A DNA stretch of 64,000 bases from Nocardiopsis sp. FIRDI 009 (lineage in GTDB: Bacteria; Actinomycetota; Actinomycetes; Streptosporangiales; Streptosporangiaceae), in assembly GCF_003386285.1 (NCBI RefSeq), contig NZ_QPNC01000021.1, positions 62,001 through 126,000 on the forward strand, written 5' to 3'. Every line of letters begins with the position of its first letter. The first letter of the stretch is position 1. The notes under the pieces were generated by a model. That model ran no database searches. It was not told the origin of the DNA and was given only the letters and a program-made list of their open reading frames with translations. The position numbers were made by a program, and so were the translations under genes. Below are positions 52,624 through 61,652 of this stretch, one piece after another.

Positions 52624-55077
52624 ATGACGCGCGACACGCACTCCACCGCCGCCGCGGAACCGGAACGCGCGTTTGGCCTCGCACGGGTGCGCGCCCTGTA
52701 CCGCCGCGTCCCCCTCGGCCGACGGCTGGTGGCCGCGCTGGTCCTGGTCACCGTGGTCGCCGTCGTCGCCCTGGTGGCGAGCCTGCCGATCCTGGGCTCG
52801 GTCGCCGTCACGGTCGCCCTCCTCCTGCTCCTCGCCGCCCTCATGCGTTCCCTCGACGCGTTCGTCACGGTGCTGGTGTGCGTCGTGTGGCTGACGGTGG
52901 CTGTCCCCCTCTTCCAGATCCCGCTCACCGGGGAGCCGGTGACGCTCCTGCTCCTCCCGGTGCCCCCGCTCGTCGTCCTCGCCGCGAGCCGTGTGCGCGA
53001 GTTCCCCGTGTGGCACACCACGGCACTGTCCCTCACGGCCGGGCTCGTCGCCGGGTTCTCGCTGTCCCTGGCCGGGATGGTGGTCCCCCCGCTGGCCCCC
53101 TCCTGGGGGGTCGCGCTGCTCTACGTCGCCGTCGGGGCCTGCCTGGTGTGGCGGTTGGCCGCCTCCCGGCAGATCGTCGGGGAGGGCGGCGCCGCGCGCG
53201 CCAGGCCGACCGAGACCCCGGACACCCGGCCGGGCGGCGGCCGCGGGCCCCGGGCCGACTCCGAACCGGTGCGCGGCCGCACGGGGGACGGGACCCGTCC
53301 GGCGCGCGGCGGGGGCGGCACCGCCGCCGACACGGAGCCGGTGCCGGTCGACCAGGCCCTGGCCGAGCTGGAGGCCATGATCGGTCTCGACCCCGTCAAA
53401 CAGCAGGTCCGGGGGCTCGCCGCCTCCATCGAGGCCGCCCGACTGCGCGCCGACGCGGGGTTTCCCGTCGAGCGGCCCCTACGCCACCTGGTCTTCTCCG
53501 GGCCGCCCGGCACCGGTAAGACCAGCGTCGCCCGCACCCTGGCCACGATCTTCCACTCCTTCGGGCTGCTGCCCACCGCCCGTGTCGTGGAGGCCCAGCG
53601 CGCCGACCTGGTCGGCGAGTACCTGGGGGCCACCGCGATCCGCACCAACGAGCTCATCGACCGGGCCCTGGGCGGGGTGCTCTTCATCGACGAGGCGTAC
53701 TCCCTGGTCAACGAGGGCGACGGCCAGCCCGACCGGTTCGGCAACGAGGCCGTGCAGACCCTGCTCAAGCGGGCGGAGGACGACCGGGACCGGCTCGTGA
53801 TCGTCCTCGCCGGGTACGAGCAGGAGATGGACGCCTTCCTGGCCTCCAACCCCGGTCTGGCCTCGCGCTTCGCCACCCGCATCACCTTCCCCAGCTACTC
53901 CGCGGACGAGCTGTTCCGTATCGCCGAGTCCCTCGTGGCCCAGCGGGGCGACAGCCTCGACGACGGCGCGGCCCGGGCGCTCCGGCGCGGTTTCGACCAG
54001 GCGGTGCGGATCGAGGCGGTCGACGAGCTCGGCAACGGGCGCTTCGCCCGTTCGGTGGTGGAGAAGGCCGCCCAGGCCCGCGACGTGCGCGTGGTCACGG
54101 CCGGTGCGCGGGGAGCGGAACCCGCGCGGCGCCCCGAGGCCGAGGACCTCATCACCGTCCGCGCCGCCGACGTGGCCACGGCCTACGGTGAGCTCACCTC
54201 CCACCTGCCCGGTTTCGGCGAGGCGCCCGGCATCGAGGAGGCGATGGCCGAGCTGGACGCCATGATCGGGTTGGAGCCGGTCAAGGAACAGGTCCGCTCG
54301 ATCGTCGCCCAGCTCCGGGTCGCCAGGCTCCGGGAGGAGCAGGGCCTGCTCAACCAGGCGCCGATGCGGCACTTCGTCTTCTCGGGCCCGCCGGGTACCG
54401 GCAAGACCACGGTCGCGCGCGTCCTCGGCCGGGTCTTCTCCGCCCTGGGTCTGCTCGGCCGGGCCGAGGTGGTCGAGGCCCAGCGCGCCGACCTGGTCGG
54501 CGAACACCTGGGGGCCACCGCGATCCGCACCAACCGGCTGGTCGACCGGGCCCTGGGCGGGGTGCTGTTCGTCGACGAGGCCTACTCGCTGGTCAACCCC
54601 GGCTACAGCGGCGGCGACGCGTTCGGGGCCGAGGCCGTGCAGACCCTGCTCAAGCGGGCGGAGGACGACCGGGACCGGCTCGTCGTGGTCCTGGCCGGGT
54701 ACCCCGAGGAGATGGACCGCTTCCTGGCCTCCAACTCCGGGCTGTCCTCGCGGTTCAACGTGCGTGTGCGCTTCCCCTCCTACACCGCCGAGGAGCTGAC
54801 CGCGATCGCCGAGGCGGTCGCGGCGCGTACCGGCGACGCCTTCGACGAGGGCGCGCGCGAGGACCTGCTCAGCATCTTCACGCACGTGTGCGCGGAGGGG
54901 TGGATCGACGAACTCGGCAACGGGCGCTTCGCCCGCTCCCTGTTCGAGCGGGCCTGCTCCCACCGCGACCTGCGGGTCTCCCGGGAGGTCGGCGAGGCCG
55001 CGACCGCCGCCCAGCTCACCGTGGTCACCAGCGCCGACGTCCGCCTGGCCTACGCCGACGCCACCCAGCAGACCTGA
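52624..55077 (+). CDS. Membrane-anchored tandem CbbX/CfxQ-type AAA+ ATPase
   Basis: 817 aa. The N-terminal ~190 residues hold several hydrophobic helices (VAALVLVTVVAVVALVAS; VAVTVALLLLLAALMR; VTVLVCVVWLTVAVPLF; LTAGLVAGFSLSLAGMVVPPL). A Pro/Arg/Gly-rich linker follows, then two CbbX-type AAA+ domains. Domain A (~240-500): Walker A SGPPGTGKTS, Walker B GGVLFIDEAYSLV. Domain B (~540-800): SGPPGTGKTT, GGVLFVDEAYSLV. Both carry the family marker RADLVGEYLGATA. CbbX proteins remodel inhibited Rubisco; actinobacterial relatives (EccA-like) act with type VII secretion. The target here is unknown. Start ATG 52624 with GGAAGGG upstream. Confidence 0.88.
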   Translation: MTRDTHSTAAAEPERAFGLARVRALYRRVPLGRRLVAALVLVTVVAVVALVASLPILGSVAVTVALLLLLAALMRSLDAFVTVLVCVVWLTVAVPLFQIPLTGEPVTLLLLPVPPLVVLAASRVREFPVWHTTALSLTAGLVAGFSLSLAGMVVPPLAPSWGVALLYVAVGACLVWRLAASRQIVGEGGAARARPTETPDTRPGGGRGPRADSEPVRGRTGDGTRPARGGGGTAADTEPVPVDQALAELEAMIGLDPVKQQVRGLAASIEAARLRADAGFPVERPLRHLVFSGPPGTGKTSVARTLATIFHSFGLLPTARVVEAQRADLVGEYLGATAIRTNELIDRALGGVLFIDEAYSLVNEGDGQPDRFGNEAVQTLLKRAEDDRDRLVIVLAGYEQEMDAFLASNPGLASRFATRITFPSYSADELFRIAESLVAQRGDSLDDGAARALRRGFDQAVRIEAVDELGNGRFARSVVEKAAQARDVRVVTAGARGAEPARRPEAEDLITVRAADVATAYGELTSHLPGFGEAPGIEEAMAELDAMIGLEPVKEQVRSIVAQLRVARLREEQGLLNQAPMRHFVFSGPPGTGKTTVARVLGRVFSALGLLGRAEVVEAQRADLVGEHLGATAIRTNRLVDRALGGVLFVDEAYSLVNPGYSGGDAFGAEAVQTLLKRAEDDRDRLVVVLAGYPEEMDRFLASNSGLSSRFNVRVRFPSYTAEELTAIAEAVAARTGDAFDEGAREDLLSIFTHVCAEGWIDELGNGRFARSLFERACSHRDLRVSREVGEAATAAQLTVVTSADVRLAYADATQQT

Positions 55078-55136
55078 GCGGCCCATCCCCTGACACGGCC
55101 TCGGAACCCGTGCGCCCGACTGCTATGGTCCGGTCC

Positions 55137-55877
55137 ATGACCGCGACACCCTCACCTTCCGCGCCTCCCGTCACCCAGGCGCTCATCCTCGCCGGTGGCC
55201 AGGCCACGCGGCTGCGGCCCTACACCGACACCCGCCCCAAGGCGATGGTCGAGGTAGCCGGGCGCCCGATCATCGACTACCAGCTGGAGTGGCTGGCCTC
55301 CCACGGCGTCGAGCAGGTCGTCGTCTCCTGCGGCTACAAGGCCGAGGTGCTGCGTGACCACCTGTCCGCCCGGACGGAGGGGCCGCGGATCACCCTGCTG
55401 GTCGAGGACGAGCCGCTCGGCCGGGGCGGCGCGCTCCGCTACGCCGCCACCGGGCTGCGCGACCGGGAGGCGCCCTACTTCGCGCTCAACGGGGACGTGC
55501 TCACCTGGTTCCCGCTCGACGCGATGACCGCCCACCACCGTGAGCGCGGCGGTCTGGCCACCCTGGCCCTGTCGCGGTTCCGTACCACCTGGGGGATCGT
55601 CGACGTCGACGACCAGGACCGGATCGAGGGGTTCACCCAGAGCCCGCTGCTGCCGGTGTGGATCAACGCCGGGGTCTACCTGTTCGAGCCGGGGATCACG
55701 CCCCTGCTGCCGACCAAGGGAGACCACGAGTCCTCCACCTTCCCCGAGCTGGCCAAGGAGGGTCGACTGACCGCCTACCGCATCGACGGTTTCTGGCGCG
55801 GGGTGGACACCGCCAAGGACGTCAAGGAGGCGGGCGAGGCGATCACCGCCATGCGCGAGGCCGAGCCGCCCCGTTAA
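55137..55877 (+). CDS. Sugar nucleotidyltransferase (mannose-1-phosphate guanylyltransferase-like)
   Basis: 246 aa nucleotidyltransferase. Opens QALILAGGQATRLRPYTDTRPKAMVEVAGRPIIDYQLEWL, the glycine-rich nucleotide loop (with Ala for the usual second Gly), then FALNGDVLT with the metal-binding Asp and WRGVDTAKDVKEAGEAI at the C-terminus. It makes an NDP-sugar from a sugar-1-phosphate; the exact base and sugar are not fixed by sequence. Start ATG 55137. 59 bases after the AAA+ gene, same strand, so perhaps co-transcribed. Confidence 0.9.
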   Translation: MTATPSPSAPPVTQALILAGGQATRLRPYTDTRPKAMVEVAGRPIIDYQLEWLASHGVEQVVVSCGYKAEVLRDHLSARTEGPRITLLVEDEPLGRGGALRYAATGLRDREAPYFALNGDVLTWFPLDAMTAHHRERGGLATLALSRFRTTWGIVDVDDQDRIEGFTQSPLLPVWINAGVYLFEPGITPLLPTKGDHESSTFPELAKEGRLTAYRIDGFWRGVDTAKDVKEAGEAITAMREAEPPR

Positions 55878-55927
55878 GACCCGCTTCCCCGGAATGTCGG
55901 ACGTGGTCCGACCCGGTGCTGGGGTGG

Positions 55928-56725
55928 ATGGGTATCGTCACGGACGTGACAAAAGACGGATTCATCCTCCCCAGCGCCCCCAACTTCCGCGACCTCGGCG
56001 GCCATCGCACCACCTCGGGGCACACGGTCCGCACCGGGGTCCTCTTCCGCTCCGACGCCCTGCACTCGATCGCCGACGAGGACCTGCCCGTCTACCACGG
56101 CCTGGGCATCCGCCAGCTGGTCGACCTGCGCACGCCCCGCGCGCGGGCGAGTCTGCCCGACATCACGCCCGAAGGCGCGGAGTACGCCGCCGTGGCCGTG
56201 CAGGACCCCGACACGGTCGGAGCCAACCTCGAGGACGTACTCGCCGACCCCCAGGCCGCCCGCGCCACGTTCGGCGACGGCGCGGCCGAGCGGTTCATGC
56301 ACGCCGTCTACCGTGCACTGGTCACGGACACCACGGCCCTGGAGGGCTACCGCGACCTGGTCGAGCGCGCCGCCGGGGGCCCCACCGCCCTTGTCTTCCA
56401 CTGCAGCGCGGGCAAGGACCGCACCGGTTGGGGGGCGGCCCTGATCCTGCGCCTGCTGGGGGTCGACCACGCGACGATCGTCGCCGACTACCTGGTCAGC
56501 AACGGGCGCCAGGAGAGCACCGAACGGTGGATGCGCAAGCTGTCGGCGAACAGCGGGCTCGACTGGGAGGACCTGGCGCCGATGACGCGGGTCCGCCCCG
56601 AGTACCTGGACACCGCGCTGTCCCGCATCGACGAGGTGTACGGGTCCTTCGACTCCTACGTCACCGGGGGGCTCCAGATCTCCGACGGCACCGTGGAGCG
56701 GCTGCGGGAACGCATGCTGCGCTGA
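55928..56725 (+). CDS. Protein-tyrosine/lipid phosphatase, PtpB-like
   Basis: 265 aa. It has the RDLGG opening (ILPSAPNFRDLGGHRT), FRSDAL, LVDLRT and the catalytic P-loop HCSAGKDRTG (Cys...Arg) of the PTP3/IphP group, whose best-known member is mycobacterial PtpB. Removes phosphate from protein tyrosine or phosphoinositides. Start ATG 55928 (a GTG six codons on, MTKDGFI..., is equally possible). 50 bases after the nucleotidyltransferase. Confidence 0.9.
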   Translation: MGIVTDVTKDGFILPSAPNFRDLGGHRTTSGHTVRTGVLFRSDALHSIADEDLPVYHGLGIRQLVDLRTPRARASLPDITPEGAEYAAVAVQDPDTVGANLEDVLADPQAARATFGDGAAERFMHAVYRALVTDTTALEGYRDLVERAAGGPTALVFHCSAGKDRTGWGAALILRLLGVDHATIVADYLVSNGRQESTERWMRKLSANSGLDWEDLAPMTRVRPEYLDTALSRIDEVYGSFDSYVTGGLQISDGTVERLRERMLR

Positions 56726-56730
56726 GCCGT

Positions 56731-56763
56731 GCTCACACGGCCTCGCGGGCTCGGCCGGGGCTC
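56731..56763. repeat. 33-bp direct repeat, copy 1
   Basis: Begins GCTCACACGGCCTCGCGGGC 6 bases after the phosphatase stop; recurs 133 bases downstream. Confidence 0.75.
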
Positions 56764-56863
56764 GGGGCGTGGAGAACGGGGATCCTTCCTCCTCGGCTTC
56801 GCCGGTCGCTCGTTCCTCGCTTGCGGCCTGCCTCGTCTTGCAGGACCCCGTACGCCCCTCGCG

Positions 56864-56896
56864 GCTCACACGGCCTTGCGGGCTCGGCCGGGGCTC
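56864..56896. repeat. 33-bp direct repeat, copy 2
   Basis: Same as 56731-56763 except one C-to-T change; its end overlaps the stop codon of the following minus-strand gene. Confidence 0.75.
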
Positions 56897-58556
56897 AGAG
56901 CGAGTCCAGGCGGCGGCGCAGGTCCGTCTCGTCGGAGGCCGCCTCCAGTTCCGTGCTCAGGGCGGCCAGTACGGTGGGTCGGTCCATACCCCGGTCGAGC
57001 AGGCGCCGTGCGGCCCGCCACAGGTGCGCGGGACGCCCGTGCCAGAGCCGCTCGGCGAGCCGTTCGTGCCGGTCCAGCTCCCGCTCGCGTTCGGGGTCGG
57101 TCCCGGTCACCGGACGGTACCAGTGGTCCTGTCCGCTGGAGTGGCGGCCGTTGTGCGGGGTGGCCGCCTCGTACTCGCCGTAGTGGTCCAGGCGGAGCAG
57201 CGCCCGGCGACCGCGCTGGGTGGCGGGGTCGAACTCCTCCGGGGCGCCCGTGACGATCTCACTGGCCAGCAGCGGGAACGCGAACATCCGTCGCGCGAGC
57301 GCGGCGAAGTCCCCGTCGGGCAGCAGACGGCGCACCGCCTCCTGACGCAGCCCCAGCGGGCGGGCCGGGTCCCGGTAGGTGCGCACGAAGGGGCCGGTGG
57401 AGTCCCACACGGCGTCGAGCGTGGCGCCCAGGGCGGCTTCGGGCAGCCGCGTGAGCGCGCCCGCCCAGCGCACCCACGCCGCCAGGACGTGCGGCATCGC
57501 CTCCTGCTCCTCCGGCAGCAGCACCACGCGACCGGGCAGCCAGTGCAGCAGGAACGTCTCCACCTTGCGGGGGCTGACCCGCAGCGGCCGTCCGGAGTCC
57601 ACGTCGCAGCCGTAGGCGATGATGTGGTCGACGCAGCGGCTGGCGGCGTAGGAGTCCGAGAGCCCGGCGGCCTCGTCCGAGGCCAGGAAGCGCGCCGCGA
57701 GCACGGCGCGGCTGTCGCGCCGCCACACCGGGACCGGTGGGGCGGCGGTGTTCGGGGTCGGGAGCGCCCGGATCCGGGAGCGGGCGAGGGCGTAGTGGGC
57801 GGCCAGGGAACCGCCGGTGAGGTCGGCCGCGCCCAGACCGACGGCGGGCACCGTGGGGCCCGCGCCGGGGTCGGCGGACGCGCCCGCCACGACCAGGTCG
57901 GTCCGTTCCAGGGCGCGGGTGAGCAGGGCGCGCGCCGTGCCGAGGTCCATCTGGGAGAACCGGGTGAAGTCGTCCTTCTCCGCCCGGGCGCGGCACTGGT
58001 CGAGCAGTTGGTCGACCTTGGCGGTGACCCACGCGTCGCGCAGGAGCCCGCCGCCGTTGTGGTCCACCACCAGGATGAGGGCGTGCTCCGGCGGTGGGGC
58101 CGCGCCCCGGTTCCGTCCCCGGCCGAACACGCACACGATGTCGTCGGTGTCGCCGAACCCGTCGCCGTGGACGTAGGCGGCCAGCGGGGTGACGGCGCCG
58201 AGCTGGGAGGCCCACTCGGGCACCTGGAGGCCGCGCTCCCGGAGCGCGATCATCCCCTGCTCGGCCAGGTGCCGCTGGGCGGGGGAGGTGCCCAGGGCGC
58301 TGACCGCGGCCAACACGCCCAACCCCGCCGGGTTTCCGGAGGCGGTGGCGTGGGCGACCAGTCCCTCGCCGAGCAGCCGTTCGACGTCCACACCGGGGAC
58401 GCGCTCCCCCCACCAGGTGCCGAGCATCTCGCTGAAGGCCAGCTCCGCGTCCAGGGGATCGCGCATGGCCAACAGGGCTCTGGCGGCGCGCAGCATCTCG
58501 TCGAAGACGGAGCCGGGGACGGGTTCGGGTCCGGTGGGAGGCTCAGGGGTGGGCAC
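56895..58556 (-). CDS. Conserved hypothetical protein, 553 aa
   Basis: Large soluble protein. N-terminal half: PLDAELAFSEMLGTWWGERV; PAWVTAKVDQLLD; ILVVDHNGGGLLRDAWVT. C-terminal half: LSDSYAASRCVDHIIAYGCDVDSGRPLRVSP, KVETFLLHWLPGRVVLLPEEQEAMPHVLAAWVRWAG. I recall similar proteins across actinobacteria without a known role. No catalytic motif is obvious. Start GTG 58556 (GTG 58559 also possible). 74 bases separate it from the 90-aa gene upstream. Confidence 0.75.
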   Translation of the reverse strand: MPTPEPPTGPEPVPGSVFDEMLRAARALLAMRDPLDAELAFSEMLGTWWGERVPGVDVERLLGEGLVAHATASGNPAGLGVLAAVSALGTSPAQRHLAEQGMIALRERGLQVPEWASQLGAVTPLAAYVHGDGFGDTDDIVCVFGRGRNRGAAPPPEHALILVVDHNGGGLLRDAWVTAKVDQLLDQCRARAEKDDFTRFSQMDLGTARALLTRALERTDLVVAGASADPGAGPTVPAVGLGAADLTGGSLAAHYALARSRIRALPTPNTAAPPVPVWRRDSRAVLAARFLASDEAAGLSDSYAASRCVDHIIAYGCDVDSGRPLRVSPRKVETFLLHWLPGRVVLLPEEQEAMPHVLAAWVRWAGALTRLPEAALGATLDAVWDSTGPFVRTYRDPARPLGLRQEAVRRLLPDGDFAALARRMFAFPLLASEIVTGAPEEFDPATQRGRRALLRLDHYGEYEAATPHNGRHSSGQDHWYRPVTGTDPERERELDRHERLAERLWHGRPAHLWRAARRLLDRGMDRPTVLAALSTELEAASDETDLRRRLDSL

Positions 58557-58630
58557 CACCCGAGGGTATGCCAGTACCGACGGAACGTGGCCCCGCCCGG
58601 AGTCCGGCGGCACCGCCCCGGCCGGGCCGG

Positions 58631-58903
58631 TCAGCGCGGCCGGGGAACCGCCCCGTGGCCGGGGAGGCGGCGCCGCGCGGCACCGCCGGGATGGGAGGGC
58701 GGCACGGAGTTGACCATCGCCTCCAGGTGCTCGCGGGCGACCCTCTCGACCAGGTGCGGGGTGACCGCGATGCCCAGGTGCTCGACACAGTTCCACGTGT
58801 CGCTGACACAGCGCTCGACACAACGATGGGACAGGTCGCTGAACTCGTTGTGGAGCCTCGCCGAGATCCGCCTGAGATCCTGGATCGGGAAGGTCTGGAG
58901 CAT
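58631..58903 (-). CDS. Three-helix-bundle-type small protein, 90 aa
   Basis: IQDLRRISARLHNEFSDLSHRCVERCVSDTWNCVEHL... followed by VTPHLVERVAREHLEAMV gives three helices, the layout of the actinobacterial three-helix-bundle dimerisation domain found before some phosphatases and alone. Four Cys are present. The last ~20 residues are Pro/Arg-rich. Start ATG 58903 (MLQTF) or TTG nearby. A good minus-strand promoter lies upstream. Confidence 0.7.
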   Translation of the reverse strand: MLQTFPIQDLRRISARLHNEFSDLSHRCVERCVSDTWNCVEHLGIAVTPHLVERVAREHLEAMVNSVPPSHPGGAARRRLPGHGAVPRPR

Positions 58904-58953
58904 TCTCGCTCACACCCCTTGCTGGAAGATGGCCTGGACGGTGACCTCCACCC

Positions 58954-58981
58954 ATTCCACTTGTTCTGAACGGACTGTCAA
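58954..58981 (-). promoter_or_regulatory. Candidate promoter of the 90-aa gene
   Basis: Minus strand: -35 TTGACA (58976-58981), 16-base spacer, -10 TGGAAT (58954-58959), 50 bases before the ATG. Confidence 0.45.
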
Positions 58982-59000
58982 CCCCCGTCGCGGTGCGCTG

Positions 59001-59031
59001 TTGACAAAACCTCGGGGAGACAGCGTTTACT
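59001..59031 (+). promoter_or_regulatory. Candidate promoter facing the SpoIIE-type phosphatase gene
   Basis: TTGACA at 59001-59006 with TTTACT at 59026-59031 (19-base spacer). It would leave a ~330-base leader. Confidence 0.35.
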
Positions 59032-59357
59032 CTGGTCTCCCCATCAACGCAGCTCAACGGGGCGAATTGGACTTTTCAGGCATATAACAACCTGGTTTCG
59101 GAGTTCGCGCCGGAAACCGGTCACACGTCACAGGGCGTGGAGACGGCGGCGAAACGCCGGGGGAAAACGGCCGGTTGACCGTTTCGCGGGCGGGGTGTGG
59201 GGCGGACCTGACCTTCCGGGCCCGGGTCGGGCCGTCCACAGGGGCCGTTGCGCGAGGGCGGGTGTGTCTTATGCTTGAGCGGTGACAGCGGCCGAGAGGA
59301 GTCGCGTCCCCAACGAAAACGGGTGGGGAGTCCGACGGTTCCGGAGGTGTCGAGCAG
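59032..59357. other. Gene-free leader before the PAS-GAF-SpoIIE gene
   Basis: About 325 bases. It contains an AT-rich start and a GGTTTC/GAAACC short inverted repeat near 59092-59116. No RNA gene recognised. Confidence 0.4.
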
Positions 59358-61415
59358 GTGAGCGCCGAGACGTCCATTCCGCCACCCCGGATCGAGGGGG
59401 CGGAACTGCCAGACGCGGTGAAATCGCTTCTCACCGAGGCCCCCGTCGGATTCGCCCTGATCGGTTCGGACGATCGGCTGGGGACCGTCAACCAGCAGCT
59501 GGCCACCATGTTCGGCGTCGCTCCGGCCCAGTGCCTCGGCCGGACCCCCGCCGAACTGCTGGAGGACTCGGGTGACCCGGCCGGAGCCGCGGCCCAGCGC
59601 GCCTCCCTGTCCGCCGTGCGCGAGGGCGGGGGCACGGTCCGGGACCGGTTCCTGACCTCCCGGGGGGAGGCATGGGACCTGACCTGGTTCCCGGTCACCG
59701 ATCCCGACACCGGGGAGGAACAGGTCGGACTCATCGCCGCGCGGGACCACGAGTCCGCGGCCGCCCGGCGTGACGAGCGGCGGCTGCGCGCCCTGCTCCA
59801 GGCGGGCCACCAGATCGTCTGGGCGGCCGGACCCGGCGGAGACATGCACGAGGACTGCCCCCAGTGGCGGTCCGTCACCGGCCAGGACGTCGAATCCTAC
59901 CTCGGCCGGGGCTGGCTCGGGGCGATCCACCCCGACGACCGCACCCGGGTCGAGCGGGCCTGGAACGATGCCGTGCTCGACATGACCCCCTTCGACGCCA
60001 TGTTCCGCGTGCGGACCCGCTCAGGCGGATACCACCATTACCGGGCGCGCGCCAACCCCATCAAGGACGGGACCGAAACCGTCGAGTGGATCGGCACGTT
60101 CGTGGACGTCACCACCGAACGCGAGGCCGACGAACTCCGCCAACGGCTCAACCAGCAGCTCAGCGAGGCGGCCATGCGCACCGCCCGCCTCCAGAAGGCC
60201 ACCTCCGACCTCGCCGAGGCGCTCACCGTCGACGACGTGGTGGGGGTCGTGTCCGAGATCGGCCGCTCCGGTGTGGGCGCCGACCACACCCGCGTCGTCC
60301 TGTACGACCGCGACCGCCTCCGCCTGCGCACCATGGCCGCCGAGAACGCCCACGCGCCGCCCCGGGCCTCGTTCCCGCTCGAGCACCCCGACCCCGCCGC
60401 CCGCGCCGTCGCCGACCAGGCTCCGTGCCTGGCCGCGAACCCGGCCGAGCTGCGCGCGCTGTTCGAGGACGCGCCGGAGATCGACGAGTTGGTCGAGGCC
60501 ACCCCGGAACGCGCCTGGGTCGCCCTGCCGATGGCCATCGCCGGCCGGACCATCGGCGCGCTGCGGTTGTCCTTCACGGCACCGCGCGAGGTCACCGACG
60601 AGGAACGCGTCTTCCTGGAGGCGCTCGCCGGACAGTGCGCCCTGGCCGTCGGACGCGCCCAGCTCTACGAGCGCGAGCACGACACCGCGCAGGCGCTCCA
60701 GCACAGCCTCCTGCCCGAGGAACTCCCCGAGGTCCAGGGGGTGCGCCTGGCCGCCTACTACCGCTCGGGCTCCCAGCACGTACAGGTGGGCGGCGACTGG
60801 TACGACGCCTTCCCGCTGCCCTGCGGTCGCGTCGCCGGCGTGCTCGGCGACGTCATGGGCAAGGGCATCCCGGCCGCCGCGGGGATGAGCCGTATCCGCA
60901 ACGCGCTGCGCGCCCTGGCCTTCAACATGCCCGAACCCGCCGACGTCCTCACCGGGCTGGACCGGATGTTCGACGCCACCGAGGGGATGGACCAGGTCAC
61001 CACCCTGGTCTACTTCGTCCTCGACCCGGTCACCGGCCAGTTGGACCTCAGCAACGCGGGCCACCTGCCCCCGCTCGTGCTCGCGGGAAACGCGGGCCCC
61101 TCACTGCTCGAGGGGGAACCCGACACGCCGCTCGGCGTCAGCGCTCCCCGAGGTCACCACAAATTCTTCGTGCAACCCGGTAACACCGTGGCCCTGTACT
61201 CCGATGGTCTGGTTGAGAACCGCAGAAGGTCCGTCGCCTCCGGTCTCGACGAGTTGGTCCGTGTGGCCGCCTCGGCGCCGTCGGAGGCTGTGGGCGACCC
61301 ACATCAGATGCTGGAGTACCTTGTTGAGAGCATGCTCGAAGGGTACGAGCAGGACGACGACGTCACACTGCTCGCCGTTCAGCTTCCGGTGATCGACTCC
61401 GCGTCGGAGCGGTAG
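59358..61415 (+). CDS. PAS-GAF-SpoIIE (PP2C) serine phosphatase
   Basis: 685 aa signalling protein: two PAS-like sensors (~20-130, PVGFALIGSDDRLGTVN; ~145-260, WLGAIHPDDRTRVERAW), a GAF domain (~280-435), then a SpoIIE-type phosphatase (~455-680). The latter has metal-binding VGGDWYDAF, LGDVMGKGIPAAAGMSRIRNAL, SNAGHLPP and YSDGLVENR. Such proteins usually dephosphorylate an anti-sigma-factor antagonist in a partner-switch. Start GTG 59358. The principal sigma factor gene starts 237 bases downstream on the same strand, but with its own leader. Confidence 0.9.
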   Translation: MSAETSIPPPRIEGAELPDAVKSLLTEAPVGFALIGSDDRLGTVNQQLATMFGVAPAQCLGRTPAELLEDSGDPAGAAAQRASLSAVREGGGTVRDRFLTSRGEAWDLTWFPVTDPDTGEEQVGLIAARDHESAAARRDERRLRALLQAGHQIVWAAGPGGDMHEDCPQWRSVTGQDVESYLGRGWLGAIHPDDRTRVERAWNDAVLDMTPFDAMFRVRTRSGGYHHYRARANPIKDGTETVEWIGTFVDVTTEREADELRQRLNQQLSEAAMRTARLQKATSDLAEALTVDDVVGVVSEIGRSGVGADHTRVVLYDRDRLRLRTMAAENAHAPPRASFPLEHPDPAARAVADQAPCLAANPAELRALFEDAPEIDELVEATPERAWVALPMAIAGRTIGALRLSFTAPREVTDEERVFLEALAGQCALAVGRAQLYEREHDTAQALQHSLLPEELPEVQGVRLAAYYRSGSQHVQVGGDWYDAFPLPCGRVAGVLGDVMGKGIPAAAGMSRIRNALRALAFNMPEPADVLTGLDRMFDATEGMDQVTTLVYFVLDPVTGQLDLSNAGHLPPLVLAGNAGPSLLEGEPDTPLGVSAPRGHHKFFVQPGNTVALYSDGLVENRRRSVASGLDELVRVAASAPSEAVGDPHQMLEYLVESMLEGYEQDDDVTLLAVQLPVIDSASER

Positions 61416-61458
61416 ACCGTACGAACAAGTCCATTGCCTTGCCTACAGTGAAGAAGCC

Positions 61459-61560
61459 GTTCCGCCCCGCGACGCGGGGGTGATCCTCCAGGGGGATGAC
61501 CTCCAAGAGCGCATACGCTTGATAGACAAACGGCTTCCCCGCCCCAGTGGGGACGATCCC
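61459..61560. repeat. Two CRISPR-repeat-like palindromes in the leader of the sigma factor gene
   Basis: GTTCCGCCCCGCGACGCGGG... at 61459-61486 and GGCTTCCCCGCCCCAGTGGG... at 61532-61560 share the pattern TCC-CCCCGC-...-GGGG-GATCC of type I-E repeats. Only two units, spaced 73 bases (not 61), no cas genes. Possibly decayed array, possibly chance hairpins. Confidence 0.3.
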
Positions 61561-61652
61561 AGGCCGCAGGTGGGAGAGGGCTCGCGCCCGGTCCCGGCCA
61601 GGCGGACCACCGGGTCCGACAATCTCGCCACACGTCCGTTCGAGAGGTGTTT

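Noticed and set aside
56769..59087. 772-codon plus-strand frame over the conserved 553-aa gene
   Set aside because: Shadow; the minus-strand protein has recognisable conserved stretches.
61440..61580. A functional CRISPR array before hrdB
   Set aside because: Only two imperfect units with wrong spacing and no cas genes; kept only as a low-confidence remnant.
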